Shown: positions 11,561 to 23,394 of the stretch, in pieces
How positions within the stretch are numbered: the stretch's first letter is position 1
Layout: the number at the start of each line of letters is the position of its first letter
NCBI RefSeq assembly: GCF_001640805.2
Contig: NC_066845.1
Coordinates: 17,734,307 to 17,798,306 of the forward strand
Length of the DNA stretch: 64,000 nt
Origin: Lates calcarifer
Taxonomy: Eukaryota > Chordata > Actinopteri > Centropomidae
Direction of reading: 5' to 3'
Made by a program: the position numbers and the translations under genes
The notes under the pieces: model-generated
The model's database searches: none
What the model was told of the DNA's origin: nothing
What the model saw: only the letters and a program-made list of their open reading frames with translations

Positions 11561-14117
11561 ACCTGAGATGTGAGCGTGAGTGAAGTCGTGAAGTGTGGGT
11601 GAGCTGGGAACTAAATTGCACAGCTTGCTTATGTCAGTTTGTTAAGGCTCTGGTGGTGCAGCAGGGTGCCAAGTGAGGACTGACAGCGGTTGGTCTGCAA
11701 GCATAGACTCAAGTACACTCAGGTGTTCCTGTGCTGTCTAAACCAGTTACAGCAGCAGTCAGTCTGCACCTGCCTGTTGTCACAGTACATTGTTGCTGAT
11801 CTGTGGGGCTGAGCCGGTGCAGGGATTTCTTATCCTTACACCTTGTCTGACTGCTCTCAAATCTCAGCTCTGTTTGCGGCTGACGACTCCTACAGTGAAC
11901 TGCCCCTCTGTCACTCAGGTTTGCTGTCAGTGATGAGGAGCAAGAACATGACACGGTGAATGTTTTTCTCACAGGACTTTATCTCCATGGCTCCATTAAA
12001 TCTCTGGTTATATTCCTGGATGGGAAAATTGAGATTTTCAACGAAATTGTTTTGTTTTGTTTCTCTTGATTGCAGAGTAAACTGCAATCATGATGTAGTA
12101 TTGTGTATTACTTCATGAAAGCTTTTGTATATTTGCAATTCTAAACATCCAGATCTTAGCTGGGAAAAAGCATTTGTTGCACAGTAAATGATCCGTTTTA
12201 TGACTCCTTCAAGAGAGTCTACAATCATGCCAGTGGCTTGGTGAGGCTGTAACAATGCAATGTTTGCACAGCCAGTACGGCCAAAACAGAGCAGCAGCAG
12301 CAGATTCAGTCCTCTATAAGCGTCTGCACAGGATGTGCTCAGGCTAAATATTGAGTGTAGGTCACCCATGTTTTGGCAGTGCTCAGAGCCCATATACAAA
12401 CACTCTAAAGCAGAAGTAAACAGACTCAAAGTATAAAAATACACATCAGCTTGTGATGTTATACATATGACACAAGATTTTATGCAGCCTGTGTAGACAG
12501 TTGTGGTGACTGTGTTGGGATGAAACAGAGGTATATCTTTTCCATCAGACGTGTGAGATGGACGACTGAAAATCTGGCTAGAACGTCTCCTTTGTAAACA
12601 AGCTATTAGAACAGTGCTCGGAGCTAAATGCTAAGTGATACTGTATAAAGGTACACTGCAATAAATATCTAGCACCCAAAACTAATATTAGATAATAGAA
12701 ATAATTTGGAGATTAGGACTTTCAAATAGTCTCTCCCTCATCAGATGTGCCATTTAATGCAAACTTTTTTTCTATATTGATTTCCTTGACACTATGTGGT
12801 TGTAGTCTATGCTTATATACCAGTGATGACACACTGGCTTTGTGATATTTGTATAGCATTTATGACCTTTGCGTGGGCAGCGGTGCTTTGCAGAGGCTGT
12901 GCCAACTCGTGCAGCCCAAATGACCTTAAAGACACAAGCTTCAAAGTACAGCGTTGGTTTCTGCTTCCATCTTGAGATTTCAATGCTCAGTGACAGAGAC
13001 GGCTGGTCCTCCTGGCTTTAGCCTTCATGTGGCATGTCACACAAGTCAGCTGCTCTATTATTATTGATTTCAAAGCACAGACGAGCAAATCCAATCACAG
13101 TAATGAACAGGATTCATGCTTTTGGAATAGACTGTTATGTTTGATAGAAAATTAAAAGCCCATGCAGCGACATTGGGCATCAGCCTGGTGTCAGCCTGGC
13201 ACCTATTATCAGACTGTCACACAATTCATAGAAAAAGACAGGCACGTATTCCCAGAAGTGCACCAAGGTAAAAGAACGGTCACTGAGAGTTACGACCTGA
13301 ACCTCCATCTTAAGCTAAGATAGTAATACGAGGAATTAATTCAAATATTCGCCATGGAACCATACTGACATCCATTGACCTTGTCTAAGCTTAACTATAG
13401 ATGTTAGACATAATGCTTTTCAGGTGTTAGAATCAAATGATTATACCTCATGTCTTGTAATGACACTCAATTATTGCTAATAATGAACACAACTTATTCT
13501 TTAACAGCTTTATCACTTAATCAGCTTAATTGTCTTAAGATTTCCAAGCTACACAGCCAATCATTTTCTCTGTTCCTTTGTTCTTTTTTTCACCACATGC
13601 TCCGCAAGTAACTTTTTCTCTTTCTTAAGCCAAGCAACGTCAAGTTAAGCCAAAGGAACAAAAGTATTTGAATACTGAGTACTTATTTTTGATAATTCTG
13701 CATTTTACTCTGAAGATTTTTGAACAGTTTCAGAGTCGCCTGGCCGACACCAGCCTTCTCTAAATTATCCCGAAAACGTTAAGGCTACATGAGAGCTTAT
13801 TTTTCCTCAGCCCGAGAGAGAGAGAGAGACACTCGCAGATACACGACAGAAACTAAGTTTGCTGCTCAAGACAGAAAGTCTACGAGTAAACTCAACTAAC
13901 GCTGAACCGCTGAGACACCGGCAGAATCCTTCCCCTGTGATAACTGGAGACACGGCCTCCCCGAACATCCACCTGGGTCCTGTGTTTCCTTGGTTACCAC
14001 TGCAACCTCAGCCGCTTGGATTCCAGCCAAGTCTGCAGCTGCCGCAACTCATAGATAGATCATAGTTATAGACTATAATGTTTTGGTTCCACCATCTCAC
14101 TCTGCTCATTTTACCTA
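11561..14117. other. intergenic, no gene; candidate conserved block 12860-13260
   Basis: No recognisable coding sequence. The open frames at 11709-11972, 12088-12444 and 13859-14065 lack family resemblance. A (CAG)4-like run is at about 12293-12305 and a GA run at about 13814-13827. The stretch 12860-13260 is free of repeats and compositionally balanced. Confidence 0.45.
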
Positions 14118-14122
14118 CTGTT

Positions 14123-14551
14123 TGTTAAGTTCTCTTAGTCTAGGACCCCAAAGCAGAGATGCACACACACTGGAGAGTTCAAACAGAAGGTTCTTTTAAT
14201 CACCAAACTGACCAAAACCAGAACAAAAAGTAGACAGGGGAGGCAGGGAGCTGGCTGGCAGGAGGAAGTCTTAAGCAGCCGAGCACAGTAGAATCTTGCC
14301 ACTGGTAACGCTGGGGAAACTGCATGCAGAGTGGGAGCAAGGAATACTCTGGCAGCGAGCACGAGTGAAGGCCGGGCTTATAAGGTGGAGGGAAATGGAC
14401 TGAGTGAAAACAGGTGTGCCTCAGCAGCCAAGCGAAGGAGCCAGCCACACCCCCTGCCACACACAAGCTCTGCAAAAGAACAGAAAAGGGAGGGGGAACA
14501 GAAAAGAAAAGAAAGACACAACACAAAGACAAACTAAACCAAACTATAACA
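14123..14551 (-). mobile_element. solo LTR with CTGTT target duplication
   Basis: On the - strand the element starts TGTTATAGTTTGG and ends AGAGAACTTAACA, giving TG...CA ends with a short terminal inversion (TGTTA/TAACA). It has a TATA-like CTTATAAGCCC at about 14375-14385 and an ATTAAA poly(A)-type signal near 14196. The five bases before (14118-14122) and after (14552-14556) are both CTGTT, a perfect 5-bp target duplication. No gag, pol or primer site is attached, so this is a 429-bp solo LTR left by LTR-LTR recombination. A Ty3/gypsy or ERV-type source is likely; family not determined. The open frames inside it are spurious. Confidence 0.85.
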
Positions 14552-16655
14552 CTGTTAGTTCATCATGCTAGTTTGATCATCCTTACATTTCTGTTTATAT
14601 TTTATTTCACATGTTTTCACTCCATATATCTTCACCTTTGTAATCGATAAATTGTAAATACACCTGTCGACCCAGCAGTTTTGTGTGTTTCCTTGCAATG
14701 GTGAGCCGGATCAGTGAATTGAGGATTCATGATCTTAGATATAAGACTAATTAAAATTTACTGTGTGGATGTTATTAAGGAATATTGATATCAAATTTAA
14801 TATCCTCAATTTCCGTCACAGAATTGGACGGTGGTGCCCCAGTCATCGAGTGTAAATTGGATTTTCCCATTATTATTTAGTGCATTTATGCTACACCCAT
14901 ATAACTCTGTCTACGTGACACCGAAAGACTTTTTTTTTTCCTTTTGTAAAAAGGCGCATGATTCACAGCCTTGTCCAAAAGTAACTGACTGCCTCCTCAT
15001 TTAAGTGCATCACACAACCTGCAAGGTGACAGCAGTTTTTACTCAGAAGGCCTCTTTCTCAGAATCAATAGAACTGTAGCCTATTATCTGCAATACAAAC
15101 TGAGTAGTTCTTTATTACTGTGAAGCCTTTTCTCTGCAGTTTTATAAATCATAATCCTGTAGAGTGAGTCAGACATGGTACATCATAATAATTCATTTTG
15201 GGCTCACAGTTCATCAAGTTTGAGATAAGCATTCACAATACATGAAATCACATAAATATCTAGATTCTTTAAAAAAACCTTGATGAATATGTGGATTTCG
15301 TTGATGGGACAATATTACCCTCTGAAGCAGCTAGTAGGGCTGTAGTTGGAATAATAGTTAAAACTATATTCATATTGGTTTGTCCATGTGTACTGAACTC
15401 TTCCAGTTTTATGTCTTCTCTGTGTTTTAAAACACAGGGATTTAAAGCCTTCAACCTCTGTGAACAGGCTTGAAATAAAACCATGAGGTACAATATGGAG
15501 TAACTAAATTTTCTCCAGCCAGATAAAAAGACCAGGGATCTCCAAAGTTATTAGGAGTCATCCTCTGTGGACCAGTGATGCACAAAAGTTCATGGTAATC
15601 CATCTGTAGTTGTGGAAGGAGTTGTATCCTAGAGCTTAGTGTAGTTGAAAAGCAAAATATTGGTTTAATTTTGCCAGTTAAATGAAAGTTGGATGCTATT
15701 GTTGTAAGATGGAAGATGCAATGAAATAGTTTTATGAACTCCATGGACATTAAGAAAAAACTGTGTTGTAGACTGTAGGTTGTTTTTTTCAGTGTGTTTC
15801 TATTCTGTTGTTGTAGCCTTTTTTTTTGTCAGGTTAAAGAAACACCTATAGTACAATGTGTGATATGCCACAGTGTGTTTCTATGGAACATGAACGAACG
15901 TCAGCTCACTGAAGTCTTTAATTATACAGTATCACATTATGTGATATTATTGTATGTAATGTACCCCATGTGGCATGGATGCATCATGTTAAAGGTACAG
16001 TATAAAAATAAAACATTTATTCATACATTCATACATACACATTACAGAGATCCAAAGTATCTGGTAGCATTGCATATTTTCTTGAACCCATACACAAACA
16101 TCTTGTCAGTACAACATGCATGTGAGAAGGTTGGTGAATGTTACTTTATTCCATTCTTTCAAAGGCACCAAACAAAACAAACCCTTGTTGCTAATGAATC
16201 ATGTACTCCATCTGGGCTGACGACTTGCAGTCTGTTCACTCAACCATGCTCAACTTCCTTCCCATTTTCCCAAACCTGGTAAGTGTGAGGTGGAATTGTC
16301 TATATCCATTACCCACGATAACATCAGAAGTGAGTGCTACCTGGCTCGGTCAGTGATGCTGACTTTTATTTTGGTCAAGGTTATTGAATGTACTAGGAAG
16401 TCAGAAAGCCTGGATGAGCTGTGCATCGTGTGTTTTGCAATCAGGATTTATTTTGGTTGGAGTCGTCTCCATTTGTGACCCCGTCTGCACGCAAGAGGCG
16501 AGAGTGGGAGAACAGATTTAGTTGTTGAGATTTTCTCTGCTGATAGCTCAGCTTGTGTTACTCACCCTCCAATGGACAGCACAGTGCTGCTTGAATGGAT
16601 CATCTAGGTCCCAAAACTGAGTTTTTATGCATATATCTGAAACACACAACAATAA
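14552..16655. other. intergenic; short repeat copy at 15525-15610
   Basis: Holds the flank of the solo LTR (see finding on a possible older LTR end near 14820) and a short copy of the 6.6-kb dispersed repeat at 15525-15610 (CATGGTAATCCATCTGTAGTTGT). The 162-codon frame at 15794-16282 has low complexity and no family match; I do not regard it as a gene. Confidence 0.45.
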
Positions 16656-16752
16656 AAGTCATCAATTTAGATGCTAAATAATTTCTATACCAAGACAAAT
16701 TTCTTGTATGTGCAAACTTACTTGGCAATAAAGTCTGATTCTGATTCTAATA
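16656..16752 (+). mobile_element. LINE 3'-tail fragment ending (TCTGAT)n
   Basis: CCAAGACAAATTTCTTGTAT, GTGCAAACTTACTTGGCAAT and AATAAAGTC followed by CTGATT units is the 3' terminus of a common fish non-LTR retrotransposon, which ends in short tandem units rather than poly(A). Only about 100 bp remain, as usual for 5'-truncated copies. Confidence 0.65.
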
Positions 16753-17261
16753 TGTAAATTTTTACTCCTACACACTTAAGAATTCTGGATTTGAACATTA
16801 TCTGGTAATGACTGAGGGTATTTGGCCCAGAATAAACATGAATGAATTTTGACACAAACTTGTATATAATATGGTGCATTCAAACACGTGTAATTATTCC
16901 ATTGCCTGGCCATTTGGATATATGGACATCTGCCTTGCAGGAATAGTACAAATTTAAGCCTGTTGGAATTGTTTACCAAATGTAATGATTTGAAAAAAGT
17001 ACTATACTTAAATGTGTGCTATTGATTTATTTTAATAAATGTAATACCATATTTGATACAATCGATAAAGAAACTTGATGTATATAGAGAGATTAACCTC
17101 ATGCTGTCACTGTTTATCTTTATTTCTTATGAAAAATTCACCAAACTTAGAAACTGGGATTTTCATTATTTACTGAAAAAGAGGTAAAAGACAGATGCAT
17201 AAAAAACATGGAGACTTTTGAAAAATGTAAAAGAAAAAAAAGAAAGAAAAAAAGATTAAAC

Positions 17262-17400
17262 ATCAAAAACTTAGACTTAGACGGACTTTATTGATCCCTT
17301 TGGGATGACTCCCTCGGGGAAATTACGTTTCCAGCAGCAAATACAAGCAAGTGGTGTGGTCAATATAGTCCTTGAAGTTTGGTAAAATGGCCACATATAC
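17262..17400 (-). mobile_element. LINE 3'-tail fragment (GGGATCAATAAAGTC type)
   Basis: On the - strand the block reads GGAAATTTCCCC-like sequence, then AAAGGGATCAATAAAGTC and a tail of CTAAGT-like units. The same end occurs in the inserted copy at 23969-24163. It may be the tail of the decayed LINE to its right, but the intervening 0.5 kb is unassigned, so it is listed separately. The left edge abuts an A-rich run. Confidence 0.6.
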
Positions 17401-17652
17401 AAAATACATTTGATGCAGTCTTATTAATCTTATAGAAAAGACATTACTATATGTGGCTATATGTGTGTAGCTTGATGCTTTACACAGTTAGGGTCCACAG
17501 CAACAACCATTTATGTTACTAACTTGTTGCCAAAGGTGTTGGACAGAGTTCATGCTCTGTGTCACTGAGAACTTTTCTGCACTGTTACTATGACAACCAG
17601 TCTCTGATGTCTCCAGTGTCTAAAAGCATGAATCTGATCTGGTCACTTATAA

Positions 17653-17691
17653 ATTATAATGAGGGTGGTAGTCGGGGATCCTCATTATAAT
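17653..17691. repeat. 12-bp perfect inverted repeat
   Basis: ATTATAATGAGG at 17653-17664 is perfectly complemented by CCTCATTATAAT at 17680-17691 with a 15-base spacer. It could form a short stem-loop; no function is implied. Confidence 0.8.
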
Positions 17692-18091
17692 CCTCCCCTG
17701 AACATGCACAGATTGCAGCACAGACCTGACCAGAGGTTAGCTGCAGAGGGTCTGAGTTGGAGCTCTAGCTTCCCTGCTCCAGCACGGCATTGAAAAAGGG
17801 TGGGGCTGGCTCAGATTATTTCAATTTTCAAGTGATTAATTTATGATAGGATGGATGGTTGGTCACGGTCCTCCTCCACCTCCTCTCTATCTCTCTGACC
17901 TACTGTCAGGTCCTTCTCTACTACTAGTCCAGATCTATTTGTATAATACATACAAATATTGCAAGTGATAGTACAGGGTCTCAGACCATAAGGGGTCACG
18001 AAAGTCTCTTCTAGGCTTGTAGATGACTCTGCAACATCTTCCTGATTTCTTTGAGCATACCCTATTTGCCCATCCAAGTGAAATCAAGGAC

Positions 18092-19368
18092 TCAAGGCCC
18101 TGAACTAAAGATGAGTGCCAGTGATTGTGACTGTTCCAAAGCTGTAATAGCTTCTCTTACATCAGCAGCTGCTGCACTGCTGTACTCAGTGTACTCTTTT
18201 TGCAAAAAAAAACTTAATTTTTCTTGTTTTTTGACAAAAACAGAACAGACAGACCCAGGGACAACAGACAGTCTTTGTAGAAAAGGAGAAATGTGTGACA
18301 CCGTGTAGAACAGTAAATGAAAAGAAGCTGGGTTACATTTCTGATTCAAGCTCTGTGGGTTCCTGATAAATTCCCCTATTATTTCTTTTGTGGGTATTTC
18401 CAATCAAACTGCATCAAAAGTCCTCTTGGTGTTTAGACATATAACTGCAAATCCTATGTTACTGTTTCTTATATGGTCACTGAGGTGCAGAGCCTGCTTC
18501 ACATTGTCCTGGGTTCACCTGCTTGCCTGTTTGCTCTGTGTCCCTCAGATTACGAGATTATATCTACCAATTGTTTTGATTGTATCAATGCATATAATCT
18601 AGGATCCACATTTAACCACATTCTGTCTTGTCTTTCACCATTTAAAAATTATTGAAATTACTGCTTGTCATCAGGACAATTGGCTCCCACTGGCATCTGG
18701 CATTTTATTTGCTTTCAGTCCTGATAAAGCTTTATTCATCTGTTATCTCCTAGGTTATTATTTTATTCTCCTCTGGCCTGACAGATGGTAAATCTAAAGA
18801 TGTTTTAAAAAAAATACTCTGCTGACTCAGCTGCTGGGGGTTTAGCATGTAGCGTGTGTGGTACGTTTCAAAAGAATTTTGTATGTCTTCCAATTTGTAA
18901 TGTGTCTTATTGGTCAAGGGGTCTTTTAAAATCTCTCAGCTTGTTAGCATATCCTCCATTCAGATTAGTTTTTTTTTTTTTTGATTTACAGCCATTCTCA
19001 TAGAAATTTTGTTTAATTAGTTTAGCTCTTATCTCTACTTGAGTTTGTTTTGTATCTTGGATCTAATGTAAGACATCGGTGTTGTTATACTCCATATGTT
19101 TACTCTACAAAGATTTGAACTTTTCAGTCAAGTCTGTAATGTGTTTTTCTTCTTCCCTTTTCTGAGCTGACCACATTATGAGTTTACCTCTAATGAAAGC
19201 CTTTGCAGCATCCCTCCCTGCTGGGAAATACGGTTTCATCATTATTATGAGTCGTATTTCAACAGAAATCCAACTCATACTTCTGCGTTTTCTTAAAAAT
19301 ACAGGGTGAGGATAGGAAAAAAAAAAGTGCTTAGCAAGTGAGTGTAATTCCCTCTGAATGCCTATCAT
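18092..19368 (-). pseudogene. decayed L1-type LINE ORF2 (reverse transcriptase region)
   Basis: Read on the - strand, several frames in succession carry pieces with L1-like ORF2 layout. A segment at 19105-19368 contains KAFIRGKLIMWSAQKREEEK, like the basic helix region before the RT. The next segment around 19000 reads RAKLIKQNFYENG, like the usual RLRQKYYEFGDK region. Then comes ALSGLKANKMPDASG near 18720-18680, resembling the start of RT fingers, and VICLNTKRTFDAV near 18440-18400 in the place of the first catalytic Asp motif, with the Asp replaced. Stops and frameshifts interrupt all of it, so it is non-functional. Assignment to the L1/Tx1 group is by eye. Confidence 0.5.
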
Positions 19369-20004
19369 GCCTATTTCTTTTGGCAGTAAGTAAAATGCTT
19401 TAGGTTTTTATCTCATTTTCTTCTTTTTTTTTATAGGATTCACATGATGGATGATTACTTGATGAGGCATTTCAGTCAGTAGAAAAGAAAAAATGTTTAC
19501 CTAAATATTTAAACATCCTTAGATGGCTTGAACAAAAGAACTTGAACAAAAGAAAAGGTGCCCCTCCTAGTGTGGACTGACATCTCTGACTGGGTGAAAT
19601 CAAAGCAGTGCACACAGAAAAACAGACAACAGTTCTCAGATTCATGTTGTTGATTTAAATGGCTCAAGCTTACAGTAGAAAAATTCACCTGGTTTCCTTT
19701 TATATCTTATAATACAATCTGCTATGGCATTACTATGTAATCTTACTGGCCTGTTTGAAAGTAACTCAGTCACTTATAATACAGGGGAGTAGTGTGCTTC
19801 TTGGTACCAGCGTGATGTTACACCTGCTGTTTACCAGGAAAGTTGTCTCAGCCTCACCTTGCCTCTGGTGCACTGTTGAAAATCACTAGAATGGTGCTGC
19901 ATTAAGTGTCTGGAAAATGAATCCCTTTTCCTGAAGCATCTGATGAGGATTTAGGTTGGATAGTCTTGTTCAAAAAACACTCTTCTACCATCGTCATCAT
20001 CAGG

Positions 20005-20170
20005 ACACACACTGGAAAAAACAAAACACACTCCTGACACAGTATCAAAGTGGGTCACAAATTCATGTCACTTTTTATCTGAATGCAGCTTGCTTGTTAT
20101 CTTGAAGTGAGAAAGAACACGGATACTCTGACTTTGCAAAAGCCACTCCACAGTGCTCTGCTCACTGCCA
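20005..20170 (+). repeat. direct duplication, copy 1
   Basis: Shares with 20960-21122 the ordered blocks ATTCATGTCACTTTTTATCT, GCAGCTTGCTT, TATCTTGAAG, GATACTCTGACTTTG and AAAGCCACTCCACAGT. The copies are 951 bp apart in the same orientation with scattered substitutions and small indels. They may be pieces of one element family or of a duplicated LINE 5' region. Confidence 0.85.
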
Positions 20171-20678
20171 CGATAAGACGTCTTGTTGAAGTTCCAGTGT
20201 GCAGGAAAGTTCCTCCTTGGTTTTGGCACTCCACTCCTCCACGTCACAAACTCCCTGCTCCATTTCCATGACTCTGTATGTTCTCTGTATCTTCTGACTA
20301 ACTTCTTCTCTGAAGTTCACCAGTTCCCTCTTTAACAGTCCTGTAGTTTCAGTAATATCTTTTTTCATGATTGAACAAAACCACCTGTATCTCTGTAGTG
20401 ATGTTAGCTTGAATAGCTCCCATAGCCTCATGCTCAGCTTAGTTGCTAGTGCCATTGTCAGTGTCTTCACTTTCAATCAGTAAGTCACTGTTTGTCCTTA
20501 GGTTTTGTTGTAGTTTTCCCCCAGTCTTTCTTTTGTTTGCCCTTTTCATGCCACAAAAAACAACTTTGCTACCTGGGTGCCCGGTACTGGTAAGTAAGAC
20601 TTTCTGACTTATGCTGCTGCTTGCCAAATCACATGTCCACTCTTTTTTAAATACAAATAGATCAATCCAAAGTGCCAT
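20162..20678 (-). pseudogene. possible LINE ORF1 relic (coiled-coil protein)
   Basis: Two overlapping - strand frames (20439-20678 and 20162-20476) give a basic start with MKRANKRKTGGKL, an acidic/serine segment, then a heptad-rich charged stretch with LLKRELVNFREEVSQKIQR and a CDVEEWSAKTKEEL-like motif. The order basic head, acidic linker, coiled coil resembles fish L1 ORF1 proteins. It lies upstream, in transcription order, of the ORF2 relic at 18.1-19.4 kb, as ORF1 should. A frameshift breaks it. It is flanked by the direct duplication described next. Confidence 0.4.
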
Positions 20679-20959
20679 AGTAGACCTGCATACTTTGTAC
20701 CAGTTTATCTTCTAGACAAATAGAATAAATGTTGGAAACAACACTGTTCACTGACTAATTTCAGTTTTGACGCTCTCATGTTTCTGCAGCCATGCTGTGA
20801 AATTCATTTTACAATGATTAAGAAAATATTGTCAGTCTGTAAAGAAAACAATGATAAGAGGCCAAGGAGTGCCTGGTTAGTTAGGAAGTCAGTCAGTTGC
20901 TGCTTGTCATCACAGCAGACGTCAGTCAGGAAATTCCTGTATGGACTGTTTGTGGCCAA

Positions 20960-21122
20960 AGGTCACACAGTAAAAAAAACAGTCCAGACACAATATCGAA
21001 GTGGGACATAAATTCATGTCACTTTTTATCTGAAAGCAGCTTGCTTATTATCTTGAAGCGAGAGTCAACAGGATACTCTGACTTTGAAAAAGCCACTCCA
21101 CAGTACTCTGCTCACTCTGCCA
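20960..21122 (+). repeat. direct duplication, copy 2
   Basis: Second copy of the unit at 20005-20170. It begins around ACACAGTAAAAAAAACAG and ends near CACTCTGCCAG, where the similarity with copy 1 stops. Confidence 0.85.
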
Positions 21123-22803
21123 GATGATAAAATCCACAGTAATCGACAATGAATTTGTATTGTAAATATTGTCTCATGATATTTCATAGCCCTTTATACA
21201 TGTGGCCAAATGAAACAGGACATTGATTAAAATGAAAAAAAAAAAAACCTAAACAATGGAAGTCAGTTACATGATCTCAGTCCAACTCACCTGATGGTGG
21301 TTCACTGGCTGAAAACCAGAGTGAGGGCAAAAAGCCCTTGAAAGAAAAACTGATCATACTCATTGAAAAAAGATGTAAAAACAGAATGGCTTTATTTAAT
21401 CTGAATTTGTTGTTGACTACACTGTGCCTCAGTGCATCATGGTATTTGTCTTTGCTTTCAACCCTCCACAGAGACTCTTGACTACAGGGCAACAATAAAA
21501 CACCAACAACAGCTCAGTGAAGAGATTCTCATCTCTTGATGGAATGACACAACAGAGCTCAAATGTTTGGACATGTTTGGGTTATATCATGAAGAGATGG
21601 ATGGAGTCAAGTTGAACTGTGTTTAGTGAGACAGATGAATTGTGCTGCAGAATGGACATTCACAGTAAGGAAACCTTTCATGGCGTTACAATGACTGGAG
21701 ATTTGAGATATTTTATCACTTTTTAAGGCTTCAAATTTAGATTATTTAGTGTGATTGACTTGTGTGTCCTTTACTTCGCAGCTTGATGAGCCACCATGCT
21801 GCCAATTGACTAAGTGAATTTCAAGTGAGATAAACCACAGTACTTGTACAACTGTGATGCACTGAGTGGAGCTAAAAAATAAGTTTTATGCCTATTGTTA
21901 TTGTTGACAATACCAGCAACATATTTGACATCTACTTCATTTAACAATAGGTAATGTAAATTGTGCCTTTTTGTAGCAAACACAGCAAAAGATCCTCATA
22001 TGAACTCACCAATCTGTTGAGTGACTGTTAACTGACAATAGTAATGTATATCTCAGAATCATACATACCATATGCAATCTACAAATACTGTAAACTGCAT
22101 ATAATGCTATATGTAAGTTTTTGCATTAGCATCAACAGCTGTTTACTCACCAGTTTAAAAGAAAGTTCAGCATCAAATTTCAAACTCGCCAAGAGCTGTC
22201 TCCAGCAATGGAAAGCAACATCAATGTTAACTCTTCTCTCTCCTCTATTTCTATCACTTCTTTTCTTCTACTGAAGTTAGCATGACCAACTAGCACTGGC
22301 TTGTCCTGTAACACCACAATAGTGAGTCACTTTAGTGTAGCTCTCTGTGTAATATGAGAGGATAAAGAGGTTGTGCTGCTCAGGGAGCAGTTCTAACCTC
22401 TTGTTTTTTAATGCAATGATGGCTAAAGCTCTTGGTAAGTAAACTGCTGTTCATGTTAAAGTTGGCTATATAGCAATAGCAAAAATGTACATATAGCACC
22501 TTTAACCTGTGTACAGTTATGCATCACACATCTCTAAAGAACTTACATTTTTAAAGATCTCTTTTCCCCAGAACTGTAGTCCTTGTCATGAGGGTGTAGA
22601 CAGCCAGGTGTGTCATCAGGTACACATCATCAAGGAGCTTTACTAGTAGAGCGATACCCTCTTACTTACCACGTAGGTGCACGAACAACCAGCAGAAGTC
22701 AGATGTACAGTAACAAAGACATGACCCCTCACCAGCTTCCCACCATTAACACTATTGCACTGGACAGTACTATTAATTTTAAAAAGATAATGTAGGTGTA
22801 CTA
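21123..22803. other. intergenic, no gene seen
   Basis: AT-rich DNA with an A run at about 21235-21247. No frame here resembles a known protein and I recognise no repeat with confidence. Confidence 0.45.
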
Positions 22804-23390
22804 TGTCATGGCTCGACTATAACCCCAGTATTTTCCCTGTGTTTCTATGTGTCTTCCCTGTGCCACCTCCCCCTGTGTCTGTCTGTGTGTGTGTGTGTGG
22901 ATGGGTGCAGCTTACTCACCTGGTCCCTGGCTTAATCTCCACACCTGCTCCCAGTCAACTCCTGAACTCTCCTGCTCAAAAACCCCAGCTGACCTTTCCC
23001 TCATTGCCAGATTGTTACAGCTCACTCAGTGGTAATTGTGCTCTTGGCTGCTTAGTTCTCTTGTGCTTATTGTTGCAAGTTATCTCTTATCTTATGCATG
23101 AGTTATCTTTCTCATGCATTTGGTAACTGTTGTCTCCTGTGCTCTGGACCCCTGTGCCAGTCCTTGTCATTCTGCTCCTGCCAATCACACTCACTTCAGC
23201 CTGCAACTGCTCACCCTCCTGCTGCCTTCACCAGCTGGACTCTGTCATTCTTCCACATCTTCACCTGCTTGTCCCCTGCCATCTCCCACTGTCCTATCAT
23301 TCCCTCATCATTACTCTGTGCAATAAATCCATCTTTAACCTTCCACCCTGAGTCTACCCTTGGGTCCAGTTAAAAACCTTAGCCATAACA
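22804..23390 (+). mobile_element. solo LTR-like element
   Basis: Begins TGTCATGGCT and ends AGCCATAACA, a terminal inversion matching at 9 of 10 positions with canonical TG...CA ends. The end segment GAGTCTACCCTTGGGTCCAG and an upstream AATAAA at about 23321-23326 (poly(A) signal) match the 3' half of teleost gypsy-type LTRs as I remember them. It is 587 bp with a GT-run inside (about 22880-22900). No clean target duplication is visible: TACTA before, GGACTA after. Only 4 bp separate it from the mariner end. Frames inside are spurious. Confidence 0.65.
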
Positions 23391-23394
23391 GGAC

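Noticed and set aside
14135..14537. Frames of 68-110 codons on both strands
   Set aside because: Contained in the solo LTR 14123-14551.
15794..16282. 162-codon open frame on the + strand
   Set aside because: Low-complexity hydrophobic start, no domain, no splice context, no likeness to a known family; AT-rich DNA gives such frames by chance.
22803..23373. Five overlapping + frames of 62-107 codons
   Set aside because: They lie inside the LTR-like element 22804-23390; repetitive pyrimidine-rich sequence explains the openness.
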